From: CBFDBT01 sp965603115
GTDB lineage: Bacteria > Pseudomonadota > Alphaproteobacteria > Sphingomonadales > Kordiimonadaceae
Reading direction: 5' to 3'
DNA length: 26,231 nt
Assembly (NCBI GenBank): GCA_965603115.1
Contig: CBFDBT010000012.1
Coordinates: 1 to 26,231, forward strand
Positions 8,887 through 16,617 of the stretch are shown here, in pieces. The notes beneath the pieces were generated by a model, which made no database searches, had not been told where the DNA came from, and saw only the letters and a program-made list of their open reading frames with translations. Position 1 is the stretch's first letter; the number at the start of each line of letters is the position of its first letter. The position numbers and the translations under genes are program-made.

Positions 8887-9408
8887 TTATTCCTTGGCAC
8901 CCTGCTCAGCAGGATAACCCTTAAAACCATTCGTCGCTGCCTTCAGTAATTCATCAGACAGTAACAATTTCGCCTTTAACATGTCATCAAATGGCATGGC
9001 AATATCTTCGCCTTCCACTGTTGTCATGCGGATCATACCATCCTCAAGACTATTTAGTCGGCCCTTAAAACGGCGCCGTCCATCTTCATTGCCGGTTCGA
9101 AATTCGACTTTCACATCAAACCCGGACCATTTAACAAAATCCTTTTCCCTCGTAAGCGGTCGATCAATGCCCGGTGAACTCACCTCCAGCATATACTCTC
9201 CCGACACAGGGTCCTCAACATCAAGAAGGGCAGATATCTCTCGACTCAGACGGGCGCAATCATCGACCAGCATAGTGCCGTCGGGATTTTCAGCCATTAT
9301 CTGTAGGGTCTGAACTCGACCACCGCCAAATGTGACGCGAATCAACTCAAACCCCATCGAGGTAGTAGCATCTTCTATGATCTGAACCACTTTAGCAGAC
9401 GGGTCCAT
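8887..9408 (-). CDS. rimP: Ribosome maturation factor RimP
   Basis: RimP assists assembly of the 30S subunit, acting with S12 and the central pseudoknot. The 173-residue product has the family's order: an N-terminal alpha/beta domain with GFELIRVTFGGG, the segment CARLSREISALLDVEDPVSGEYMLEVSSPGIDRPL, then a C-terminal SH3-like barrel (FKGRLNSLEDGMIRM). The ATG at 9408 follows AAGGAG with 6 bases between. It is the first gene of the rimP-nusA-ylxR-infB run, and a promoter and structured leader lie directly upstream. The C-terminal extension after the barrel (about residues 140-173) is short and Lys/Ala-rich. Confidence 0.96.
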   Translation of the reverse strand: MDPSAKVVQIIEDATTSMGFELIRVTFGGGRVQTLQIMAENPDGTMLVDDCARLSREISALLDVEDPVSGEYMLEVSSPGIDRPLTREKDFVKWSGFDVKVEFRTGNEDGRRRFKGRLNSLEDGMIRMTTVEGEDIAMPFDDMLKAKLLLSDELLKAATNGFKGYPAEQGAKE

Positions 9409-9470
9409 ACCACTCTCCTTCTTTGCTTCTCAAGCCTTGCGGCAAACATTCCATACACAGCACTAACAGC

Positions 9471-9515
9471 GTGGGACCAGGTCCCACTCCCTAAAGTCTC
9501 AACTAATTTTAGGAG
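9471..9515 (-). promoter_or_regulatory. Two adjacent inverted repeats in the rimP-nusA-infB leader
   Basis: On the minus strand CTCCTAAA and TTTAGGGAG (9515-9487) form one inverted repeat around a 12-base spacer. It abuts the near-perfect palindrome GTGGGACCTGGTCCCAC (9487-9471). Both lie downstream of the predicted promoter, so they should be transcribed. No U-run follows, so neither is a simple terminator. They could be an attenuator or antiterminator structure, a protein-binding site, or an mRNA pairing element. Confidence 0.5.
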
Positions 9516-9526
9516 AAGCGGCCTTC

Positions 9527-9555
9527 TCTATAGCCCCGCCGCGCTAGAAAGGCAA
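9527..9555 (-). promoter_or_regulatory. Sigma-70-type promoter for rimP-nusA-infB
   Basis: On the minus strand TTGCCT (9555-9550) and TATAGA (9532-9527) are separated by 17 bases. Four of six positions match the consensus in each box. Initiation would fall near 9520, giving a leader of about 110 bases before rimP. It lies just after the trmB stop, so the operon can be expressed independently of trmB. Confidence 0.5.
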
Positions 9556-9572
9556 GTCTTTTCCAGCCCTTT

Positions 9573-10328
9573 TCAGAGTATTTTTGCCAACCGCTTAAAT
9601 CTAAAATAAACAGCAGGGCGACCTTGCTTGTTTGCCTTTGCATTATATCTTGTTTCTGGCCAATCTTCTGGGCGATTATTCCAGTCTTCAGATTTTTCAG
9701 CTAGCCACTCAAAGTCGTCACGCTTAGACATAACAATTGCAGTCCATTCACGATATGTCGGATCATCAGTACCAACACGAAACTCTCCACCGGGCTTTAA
9801 GACCCGTGCTATCTCATCAAGGTTGCCATTATTGATAAACCGACGCTTGGCGTGTCGACGCTTGGGCCACGGGTCAGGATGCAATAAAAATAGCTTGCTC
9901 ACAGAGGCATCTGGTAACTTTTCCAGCAAATGGCGGGCATCGTCATCATATATGCGAATGTTACCAATGGCATTTTTTTCAATACGATCCAGCAATCCAA
10001 CAACGCCGTTTAGATAAGGTTCACAGCCAAAAAAACCAACATCGGGATTTTGTTCTGCTTGCCAAGCCATATGCTCACCTTTGCCAAAACCTATCTCAAG
10101 CCATATCTCTTTAGGAGAATGCTGAAACAAAGCCGCGGCATCCAATGCGTGGTCTTGGCTGTTTTCGAGTTTAATACAAAGACGTGGCAACAGCTCATCG
10201 ATTAAAGTGTTTTGCCTGTCTGACAGGCTATGCCCTTTACGGCGACCATAAAACTTTTCTGCCGGACGCGTATAAACGCCAAGCTCGGTTTTTGGTTCTG
10301 ATTTGGATTGCTTTTTATCTTGCATCAT
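9573..10328 (-). CDS. trmB: tRNA (guanine-N7-)-methyltransferase TrmB
   Basis: TrmB methylates G46 in the variable loop of tRNAs using S-adenosylmethionine. The 251-residue product starts with the short motif GVYTRPAEKFYGRRKGH. It carries the SAM-binding EIGFGKGEH at 78-86, and the TrmB signature LHPDPWPKRRHAKRRF at about 149-164 with the VLKPGGEFRVGTD segment after it. A late ETRYNAKANKQGRPAVYFRF motif binds substrate and product. Two ATGs stand in tandem at the start, with no clear Shine-Dalgarno. In many alphaproteobacteria metK lies directly upstream; here only 42 bases separate trmB from the XRE regulator. Confidence 0.96.
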   Translation of the reverse strand: MMQDKKQSKSEPKTELGVYTRPAEKFYGRRKGHSLSDRQNTLIDELLPRLCIKLENSQDHALDAAALFQHSPKEIWLEIGFGKGEHMAWQAEQNPDVGFFGCEPYLNGVVGLLDRIEKNAIGNIRIYDDDARHLLEKLPDASVSKLFLLHPDPWPKRRHAKRRFINNGNLDEIARVLKPGGEFRVGTDDPTYREWTAIVMSKRDDFEWLAEKSEDWNNRPEDWPETRYNAKANKQGRPAVYFRFKRLAKIL

Positions 10329-10370
10329 GGGCGGTCTTTACATCATCAATCCCGCGGGTGCAATAGAGTT

Positions 10371-10772
10371 TTAATCTTCAGATAATTGCGCTTCGCCGAT
10401 AGCAATAAGTAAGTCATAAAGTCGCTTGCGAACCTCGGGCTCTTTTATGTCATTGTATGACCTTACCAACTCTAGCGTTTCACGTCGTAGGATATGACCG
10501 TCTTGAAAAATGGTGGGCTCTTCACTCATGCCAACTGGCTGGGAGCCCATACCTTCTGGCATTTCATCGAAAAAATAAGAAACATCAACTTGCAAAAGGT
10601 TGGCGATTTTAAATAATCGACTAGACCCCATTCGGTTTGCGCCGCGCTCATATTTTTGAATTTGCTGGAATGTTAGTCCTAAAGCTTTCCCAAGAGTATC
10701 CTGACTCATTCCCAATAATGTACGCCGTAACCTTACTCGTGCACCTACATGAATATCAACTGGGTCTGCCAA
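10371..10772 (-). CDS. XRE-family helix-turn-helix regulator (conserved between lnt and metK/trmB)
   Basis: The 133-residue product has a Cro/C1-type DNA-binding domain at about 7-65 (VGARVRLRRTLLGMSQDTLGKALGLTFQQIQKYERG). It begins with the PVDIHVG sequence typical of the alphaproteobacterial group encoded between lnt and metK. The C-terminal part (about 95-130) is helical and may dimerise. The frame is open to an ATG at 10832, but a full AAGGAGG lies 5 bases before a TTG at 10772, and homologues start near there, so I chose the TTG. An AT-rich inverted repeat lies about 70 bases upstream and suggests autoregulation. Its targets cannot be read from the sequence. Confidence 0.88.
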   Translation of the reverse strand: MADPVDIHVGARVRLRRTLLGMSQDTLGKALGLTFQQIQKYERGANRMGSSRLFKIANLLQVDVSYFFDEMPEGMGSQPVGMSEEPTIFQDGHILRRETLELVRSYNDIKEPEVRKRLYDLLIAIGEAQLSED

Positions 10773-10804
10773 AACTACCTCCTTACACACGCTGTAACTA
10801 TACA

Positions 10805-10858
10805 TAGATATTACTAACCGCTCATTAATCAAATACGATTGTTTTATGATGAAAACAA
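10805..10858 (-). promoter_or_regulatory. Putative promoter and upstream inverted repeat of the XRE regulator
   Basis: On the minus strand TTGTTTT and AAAACAA form a perfect 7-base inverted repeat with a 6-base spacer (10858-10839). A TTGATT (10832-10827) and TATCTA (10810-10805) follow, 16 bases apart, as a weak sigma-70-like promoter. The repeat is directly upstream of the -35 box, where an XRE protein could bind as activator or repressor. Confidence 0.35.
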
Positions 10859-10900
10859 ATGAAAACCTAACATACGCTTAAAAAAATGAGTAAATACAAA

Positions 10901-12499
10901 TCACTGGTAACTTTTCTTGTTTTTTATTCTCGTGATAAGGGATAGTCCCGTTAGCAAGACCAATAAGGTCATGTTTATATTACGTTTTTTTATACCCAAC
11001 GTGGGCAAATCTTTGAGTGGCATTGGCAAACTACTATCAATAATACCTTTGGAACCAACTTGCATACTGGCAATATTCCTACCTAGAGGGTCAATGACCG
11101 CAGTGATGCCACTACCTGCAACTCGCACCATAGCCAAGCCTTCTTCAACGGCTCGCATACGCGCCAAAGCAAGATGTTGATACGGCCCTTCGCTCAGTCC
11201 AAACCAAGCATCGTTTGTCACATTTAACAGCCATTCGGGACGGTCCTGCCAATCACTGACCTTGTCAGGGAAAATAACTTCATAACATATAAGCGGAGAA
11301 AAGGCTGGCACGCCATCAATTGTGATGGTGCGCGGTCCCGGCCCCTGCCTAAAACCTTCGCCTCCACCCGTCAGTTGGTCCAGACCAAAGAGCCTAAGGA
11401 AAGACCCAAAAGGCAGATATTCGCCAAAAGGCACGAGGTGAAATTTATCATATTGTGCGACAACATCGGCCTGTTCATCTAATGCAAAAAGGCTATTATA
11501 AATCCGCCGGCTGCCATCTTCATTAGCCATTATGCGAGGCGCACCAGTGATAATATGCCCGCCACGCGGCACAAGTTGAGAAAGCCTATATCGCATCAGC
11601 GAAGATCTAAGGCTGAGGTTTTCCGGCACGGCTGTTTCAGGCCAGATAATCAAATCAATATTTTCAGCCTTGCCACTGGCTGACCCCTGACGAGTAAGCT
11701 TAAGATGTTCACTAAAGTGATCTTCCAGTAGATAACTCAGCCATTTGTCTTGTTGTTCAATACGGGCTTGTACCAAGCGCATCTTGAAACCCGGAAATAC
11801 ATCAACCTCAGTTATGTTCAAACGACCAATACCAAAGCCCGCCCAAACAATCAGTAACCCCATTGCTGCCACGGGTGTCCACCGACTAACATTAGTGGGT
11901 TCTGGCTCTAAAAAAAGCGCAGGAGACGCGGCAATAAAAACTGTAACTAAACTTAAGCCGTATACTCCAACCAGCGCAGCCCCTTGCAACATCGCAGTCC
12001 AATCAGCCCACATACTGCCCACAAGCAACCACGGCAGTCCGGTAAAGAGTGACCCTTGCAATGTTTCAGCAATCATCCAAGCACATGTAAAACTAACGAT
12101 ACGCATAACACCTGACACCGCCAAGCGTTTGGCAAGAGCAAAAGCAAGCCCCTTAAAGGCCGCAAGAACAGCCGCAAGAGCCACTACGGCAATGGGTGCC
12201 AGCGACTCTGGTACTTCATCTTGCATTGTAAAAGAATAACCAACCCAGCTCATCCCGTTGATAAACATACCAAACCCAAAGAACCAACCGCGAGCGAAAG
12301 CCTCACGAGTATTTGGGGCACGATCGATAATCCAGACAAGCAGAGGCATAATAAGAAAAACAACGGGCGCCATATTGTAAGGCTGAAAAGCATATGAAAA
12401 ACCAACGCCCAACACCATTAAGAAAAAATATAGGGCATAAGGCTTTCTGTTCTCAGGGCCTTCAAAAAAAGAAAAAGCCAATTGCTTGATATTGCGCAT
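10901..12499 (-). CDS. lnt: Apolipoprotein N-acyltransferase Lnt
   Basis: Lnt is the inner-membrane enzyme that adds the third acyl chain to the N-terminal Cys of lipoproteins, completing their maturation for outer-membrane sorting. The 532-residue product has several hydrophobic membrane segments in the first 225 residues. A periplasmic nitrilase-like domain carries the Glu-Lys-Cys triad: Glu288 in WPETAVPE, Lys352 in YDKFHLVPFGEYLPF and Cys405 in LICYEVIFP. A last membrane helix sits near the C-terminus (MTLLVLLTGLSLI). The frame runs upstream into corC. ATG 12499 (MRNIKQ) has GGGGA 7 bases before it and is preferred; ATG 12505 is equally in frame. It lies 22 bases after corC. Confidence 0.96.
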   Translation of the reverse strand: MRNIKQLAFSFFEGPENRKPYALYFFLMVLGVGFSYAFQPYNMAPVVFLIMPLLVWIIDRAPNTREAFARGWFFGFGMFINGMSWVGYSFTMQDEVPESLAPIAVVALAAVLAAFKGLAFALAKRLAVSGVMRIVSFTCAWMIAETLQGSLFTGLPWLLVGSMWADWTAMLQGAALVGVYGLSLVTVFIAASPALFLEPEPTNVSRWTPVAAMGLLIVWAGFGIGRLNITEVDVFPGFKMRLVQARIEQQDKWLSYLLEDHFSEHLKLTRQGSASGKAENIDLIIWPETAVPENLSLRSSLMRYRLSQLVPRGGHIITGAPRIMANEDGSRRIYNSLFALDEQADVVAQYDKFHLVPFGEYLPFGSFLRLFGLDQLTGGGEGFRQGPGPRTITIDGVPAFSPLICYEVIFPDKVSDWQDRPEWLLNVTNDAWFGLSEGPYQHLALARMRAVEEGLAMVRVAGSGITAVIDPLGRNIASMQVGSKGIIDSSLPMPLKDLPTLGIKKRNINMTLLVLLTGLSLITRIKNKKSYQ

Positions 12500-12521
12500 T
12501 TTCATTTCCCCACGGAGCCCT

Positions 12522-13421
12522 TTACTGGCCCGGCGCGTAGATGCGTAATTTGTAAATAGTCCGCGGGCTGGCGTCCACCACCTCAAAGCGATAGCCGCTA
12601 GCATGACTTATTACCTCACCAATTTCAGGCACACGACCTGCTTGAGCAATAACCAATCCTCCAAGTGTATCGACATCTTCTTCTTCATCCTCAAGAAGAT
12701 CAACACCGAGCTCTTCCTGCAAGAAATCAATTTCTAAGCGCGCATCAGCATCAAAATTGCCATTCCCAAGGGATTTAAGCTCCATGATATCGGCAGTATC
12801 ATGTTCATCTTCAATCTCGCCGACAATCTCTTCAACCAAATCCTCAATAGTAACCAGACCGTCCGTGCCGCCATATTCATCCACCACAATTGCCATATGC
12901 ATCCGGTTGGATCGCATCTTAGCCAGCAGGTCGAGAAGTTTCATGGCAGCAGGAACAAAAAGCACAGGGCGCTGGAAAGAGCTGATAGTAGTTGTTGCTG
13001 CTTCCTTTTGGCCTTTTTCAGCTATTACCATCATTGCGTCTTTAACATGGACCATGCCTATAATATCATCGAGGGTATCTTTGTAAACTGGCAGGCGACT
13101 ATGCCCTGCACTGGCAAACATGCGCGTTAAGTCATCAAAGTTGGTGTCATGGGGTATAGCAACAACATCCACCCTTGGCACCATCACATCATCAACTCTC
13201 AATTCACCATATTCAAGGATGTTACGCAGCATGGTACGTTCATCATCACTCAATGACTGGTCGGTCTTTTCGCTGGCGTGCTCTTCTATGACTTCTTCCA
13301 GGCTGGATTTCAAATTTGCACCAGCAGGTTTAATGCCAAAAAATTCCTTCAATGCGTGGAAAATATCGCCCCAACTATCAGCTTTACCGGACACCTTAAT
13401 TATTTCCTTTGTATGGGTCAT
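12522..13421 (-). CDS. corC: CorC/YbeX-type CBS-domain protein with CorC_HlyC domain
   Basis: The 299-residue protein has no membrane-spanning DUF21 part. It has two CBS repeats (about 75-205: VDDVMVPRVDVVAIP ... SRLPVYKDTLDDIIGMVHVKD, then IVVDEYGGTDGLVTIEDLVEEIVGEIEDEHD). A CorC_HlyC/transporter-associated domain follows (about 215-297). Family members were linked to Mg/Co efflux, and YbeX to ribosome and rRNA homeostasis; clustering with ybeY, phoH and lnt is widely conserved. The ATG at 13421 overlaps ybeY by 26 bases. A GTG at 13394, just after the ybeY stop and preceded by AAAGGA, is a plausible shorter start. Confidence 0.93.
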   Translation of the reverse strand: MTHTKEIIKVSGKADSWGDIFHALKEFFGIKPAGANLKSSLEEVIEEHASEKTDQSLSDDERTMLRNILEYGELRVDDVMVPRVDVVAIPHDTNFDDLTRMFASAGHSRLPVYKDTLDDIIGMVHVKDAMMVIAEKGQKEAATTTISSFQRPVLFVPAAMKLLDLLAKMRSNRMHMAIVVDEYGGTDGLVTIEDLVEEIVGEIEDEHDTADIMELKSLGNGNFDADARLEIDFLQEELGVDLLEDEEEDVDTLGGLVIAQAGRVPEIGEVISHASGYRFEVVDASPRTIYKLRIYAPGQ

Positions 13422-13971
13422 CTATTGCTAGGGACGCCAAAATATTTTTTTCCTGTGTTTCCATTTCATTCGCCTCACGGTCTTCAATATGGTCGAAGCC
13501 CATCAGATGCAAGAGACCATGTACCACAAGGTGGGATACATGGTCTGTAAAAGATTTGCCCTGCTCTATGGCTTCCTCAGCCGTAACACCGTGTGTTATG
13601 ATAATATCCCCCAACATCACTGGTGGCCCACCCGGTGCTGCCGAGGCAAAGGCATCTTGTAATTCACGCCCTTCAAAACATGGAAAAGATAAAACATTTG
13701 TCGGCTTATTCTGGCCTCGAAACTCACAGTTTAATTGCTTTATTTCCGCGTCATCTGTTAATCGTACTGAAAGCTCTAAGGGTGTGTCTGCGTCAACAAA
13801 TCCAGCAAGTACAGCAGCCACACAGCCTCGCACCAACTCGACCATATCAGGCTTACCCTCCCAGTCGTCACAAGCAATATCAACATAAAGCTCTACAGAA
13901 TCTGATAGAATTAGCTCTATTGGAGACCCTCGCCCTGCCTTAGACATTAAGTCTTTAGGCTGATCACTCAT
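13396..13971 (-). CDS. ybeY: Endoribonuclease / rRNA maturation factor YbeY
   Basis: YbeY is a zinc-dependent single-strand endoribonuclease needed for 16S rRNA 3'-end maturation and 70S quality control. The 191-residue product has the zinc site HGLLHLMGFDH with His151, His155 and His161. Before it come the family motifs LTDDAEIKQLNCEFRGQNKPTNVLSFP and LGDIIITHG. The ATG at 13971 overlaps the phoH stop by 8 bases (ATGAGTGA), so coupling to phoH is likely. An in-frame extension of 7 codons is possible but lies within phoH. The phoH-ybeY pairing is very widely conserved. Confidence 0.96.
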   Translation of the reverse strand: MSDQPKDLMSKAGRGSPIELILSDSVELYVDIACDDWEGKPDMVELVRGCVAAVLAGFVDADTPLELSVRLTDDAEIKQLNCEFRGQNKPTNVLSFPCFEGRELQDAFASAAPGGPPVMLGDIIITHGVTAEEAIEQGKSFTDHVSHLVVHGLLHLMGFDHIEDREANEMETQEKNILASLAIDDPYKGNN

Positions 13972-15073
13972 CGCCAACAACATCCTCACCACCCTTTAAT
14001 ATTTTTTCGAGAGACATAGCGCCTTTAGGTGTTGTCCGTCTGCGGGATATTTTCACCACAGGCTTTTCAACCTTATCATAAGCATCAACAATGCGGCCTA
14101 CCAAAGGATGGCGCACAACATCTTTAGACGTAAAGTGCGTAAACTCTATACCGTCCACGCCTTCAAGTGTATTCATCGAATGGGCAAGACCAGAAGGCGC
14201 GCCATCGGGCAAATCAACCTGAGACGGGTCCCCATTTATCACCATGCGAGAATTTTCTCCAAACCGTGTCAAAAACATCTTCATTTGCATAGTGGTCGTA
14301 TTTTGAGCCTCATCGAGAATGACAAAAGCATTCGATAACGTGCGACCCCGCATATAAGCGAGTGGCGCGATTTCTATTTGATTGCTGGCAATATATTTCT
14401 CAACATGCTCCACAGGGAGCATGTCATAGAGCGCGTCATATAGTGGTCTCAAATAGGGGTCTACTTTTTCTCTAAGGTCACCCGGTAAAAAGCCTAAATT
14501 TTCACCCGCTTCAACAGCTGGGCGCGACAAAATTATGCGTTCTACCTCACCCGACAACATTTTTGAAATCGCCACCGCGACTGCAAGATAAGTTTTTCCA
14601 GTTCCTGCGGGGCCCACACCATAAACCATTTCAGATGCCATCAGCTTCGACATATAGTCAGATTGGGCCGGTGAGCGCGGTGTGATTACCCTATTGCGGG
14701 TGGAAATAGTGGGTCCGCCTTTTGGCGTTTTTTTACTATCAATTTTAACTGGCTTTATCGGGGACTGAATGTCCTGACTACTCAAACCATCTTCTGCCAT
14801 TCGGATAACACCGTCTACCGTACCAAGGTCAATTTGCTGACCGCGCTTGGCCATATCATATAAATCAACCAAAATCCGCTTGGCAATCAAGCGGCGCTCA
14901 GGGGTGCCTTCTAGAGCTGCACGGTTGCCTCGGTTAACAATAACGATACCAAGGCGTTGTTCTATACGGGCTAAATTACGGTCATGTTCGCCAAAAACGG
15001 TTGTAAGTAACCGATTGTCTTCAAAATCAAGAACCAGACGGTCAGGATGACTTGATTGTTTTTGAATACTCAA
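13964..15073 (-). CDS. phoH: PhoH-like ATPase (YbeZ)
   Basis: The 369-residue protein is a cytoplasmic P-loop ATPase of the PhoH/YbeZ type, thought to be an RNA helicase-like partner of YbeY. It has an N-terminal KH-like region (about 10-75), then the ATPase domain with Walker A GPAGTGKT at 154-161. RPAVEAGENLGFLPGDLREKVDPYLRPLYDAL follows, and Walker B VILDEAQN lies near 250. The GDPSQVDLP motif comes after. The only candidate start near the family's usual N-terminus is a TTG at 15073, with AGGAG unusually far away (12 bases). It follows miaB by 33 bases and overlaps ybeY by 8 bases. Confidence 0.96.
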   Translation of the reverse strand: MSIQKQSSHPDRLVLDFEDNRLLTTVFGEHDRNLARIEQRLGIVIVNRGNRAALEGTPERRLIAKRILVDLYDMAKRGQQIDLGTVDGVIRMAEDGLSSQDIQSPIKPVKIDSKKTPKGGPTISTRNRVITPRSPAQSDYMSKLMASEMVYGVGPAGTGKTYLAVAVAISKMLSGEVERIILSRPAVEAGENLGFLPGDLREKVDPYLRPLYDALYDMLPVEHVEKYIASNQIEIAPLAYMRGRTLSNAFVILDEAQNTTTMQMKMFLTRFGENSRMVINGDPSQVDLPDGAPSGLAHSMNTLEGVDGIEFTHFTSKDVVRHPLVGRIVDAYDKVEKPVVKISRRRTTPKGAMSLEKILKGGEDVVGDE

Positions 15074-15106
15074 TGTTGTTTTCAGCTCCTAAAGTCAAGA
15101 TAAGGG

Positions 15107-16492
15107 TCAGGCGATGATTCGCCCTCGTAAACTATTGGGTCCAGCTTCTATGATATCCACATCAATTAATCGGCCCATAAGGTCAGTGTACTGCGCAGAG
15201 CCTTTATCGTCCAGCTTATAGTCAGATAAATCAACATAAACTGACTGCATAAAAGCACTGCGTCCAATCATTTGGCTTTCTTGTTTTCCTGACCGTTCTA
15301 AAAGAACTGAAACTCTCTTGCCTATACTGGCTTCATTAAAGGCAATTTGATGGCGGTTTATCTCGGCTTGCAAAGCCTGCAATCGCTCTGATTTAATATG
15401 CTCTGGCACTTGGTCTTCCATCAATGCTGCAGGGGTGCCTGGACGTGGAGAATATTTAAAACTATAAGCCTGCGCATATTTAACGTTGCTCACAAGCTTC
15501 ATTGTCTGCTCAAAGTCCTCATCTGTTTCTCCCGGGAATCCGACAATAAAATCGGATGATAAAGCAATATCCGGGCGAACATATCTCAGTTTATCAACAA
15601 TTTCACAGTAACGCTCAACACTATGTTTGCGGTTCATCAACTGCAAAACCCGGTCAGACCCAGATTGTACGGGTAGATGAAGATAGGGCATTAACTGCGG
15701 AATTTCTCCATGCACAGCGATGAGTTCATCAGTAATGTCGCGTGGATAGCTTGTTGTGTAGCGAATGCGCTCAAGCCCTTCAATATCGGCTGCCCTTTTA
15801 ATCAGTTCCGCCAAGCTAACAGTACCGGCACCAAGGTCTGCACCTTCATAATTGTTAACGTTTTGGCCTAGAAAAGTAATTTCTATCGCTCCAGCACTCA
15901 CGAACCGCTGCGCTTCATCTAGCACATCTTTAACTGGCCGAGAAAATTCCACGCCGCGCGTATAAGGAACAACGCAGTACGTACAAAACTTGTCACAGCC
16001 TTCTTGAATGGTAAGAAAAGCAGTTGGCCCTTTACTCTCAGACTCCTCGGGTAAGAAGTCAAACTTAGCCTCTACGGGAAAGTCTGTATCAAGCACACGC
16101 GCACTTTTTTTGTCTTTGCGCTGTTCTTCCGCATTTTTCAACATATCCGGCAAACGATGATAGGTTTGCGGGCCAAAAACCATATCTACTGACGGGGCAC
16201 GCCGCATCATCTCTTTGCCCTCAGCTTGTGCCACACAGCCGGCGACTGCAATATACATATCTTTGCCATCTTGTGAGCGCTGATCTTTGAGTTGACGCAG
16301 ACGGCCAATTTCAGAATACACTTTTTCAGCGGCTTTTTCCCGAATATGACAGGTATTGAGGACTACCAAATCAGCCTCTTCGACACTTTCTGCAGTTTCA
16401 TAGCCTTCAGCTTGCAGCACGTCATTCATGCGCTCGCTGTCATAGACATTCATCTGGCAACCATATGTTTTAATAAAAAGCTTTTTTGTCAC
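15107..16492 (-). CDS. miaB: tRNA-2-methylthio-N6-dimethylallyladenosine synthase MiaB
   Basis: MiaB is a radical-SAM methylthiotransferase that converts i6A37 to ms2i6A37 in tRNAs reading UNN codons. The 461-residue product has the N-terminal UPF0004 domain starting KLFIKTYGCQMNVYDSERM. Cluster cysteines lie in YGCQMN, NTCHIREKA and AGCVAQAEG. The radical-SAM cluster motif CDKFCTYC is present, as is a C-terminal TRAM domain (about 390-455). I chose the GTG at 16492, which gives the family's usual start MTKKLFIKTYGCQMN and has an AGAGAG about 9 bases upstream. A TTG at 16516 is an alternative with no Shine-Dalgarno. A promoter lies just upstream. Confidence 0.96.
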   Translation of the reverse strand: MTKKLFIKTYGCQMNVYDSERMNDVLQAEGYETAESVEEADLVVLNTCHIREKAAEKVYSEIGRLRQLKDQRSQDGKDMYIAVAGCVAQAEGKEMMRRAPSVDMVFGPQTYHRLPDMLKNAEEQRKDKKSARVLDTDFPVEAKFDFLPEESESKGPTAFLTIQEGCDKFCTYCVVPYTRGVEFSRPVKDVLDEAQRFVSAGAIEITFLGQNVNNYEGADLGAGTVSLAELIKRAADIEGLERIRYTTSYPRDITDELIAVHGEIPQLMPYLHLPVQSGSDRVLQLMNRKHSVERYCEIVDKLRYVRPDIALSSDFIVGFPGETDEDFEQTMKLVSNVKYAQAYSFKYSPRPGTPAALMEDQVPEHIKSERLQALQAEINRHQIAFNEASIGKRVSVLLERSGKQESQMIGRSAFMQSVYVDLSDYKLDDKGSAQYTDLMGRLIDVDIIEAGPNSLRGRIIA

Positions 16493-16535
16493 TGAGTTTG
16501 TCTCTCTTTGCCGCAAATTATGAGGCGCTACTATA

Positions 16536-16580
16536 GGCTCAAAAGGAGCCGGAGCATAGCTCGCACGCTGACAGAGTCAA
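16536..16580 (-). promoter_or_regulatory. Sigma-70-type promoter and small leader hairpin of miaB
   Basis: On the minus strand TTGACT (16580-16575) and TATGCT (16558-16553) are 16 bases apart and match the consensus well. Immediately downstream GGCTC and GAGCC form a 5-base stem with a 5-base loop (16550-16536). This would start an miaB-phoH-ybeY-corC-lnt transcript separate from plsC and fur. Confidence 0.5.
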
Positions 16581-16617
16581 TATCTTGTTTCCTAATGTTC
16601 CCATAACAAAATAGTGA

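Noticed and set aside
9409..9572. Possible tRNA gene upstream of rimP, by analogy with metY in E. coli
   Set aside because: No cloverleaf, T-loop motif or CCA end is visible; only the two inverted repeats are present.
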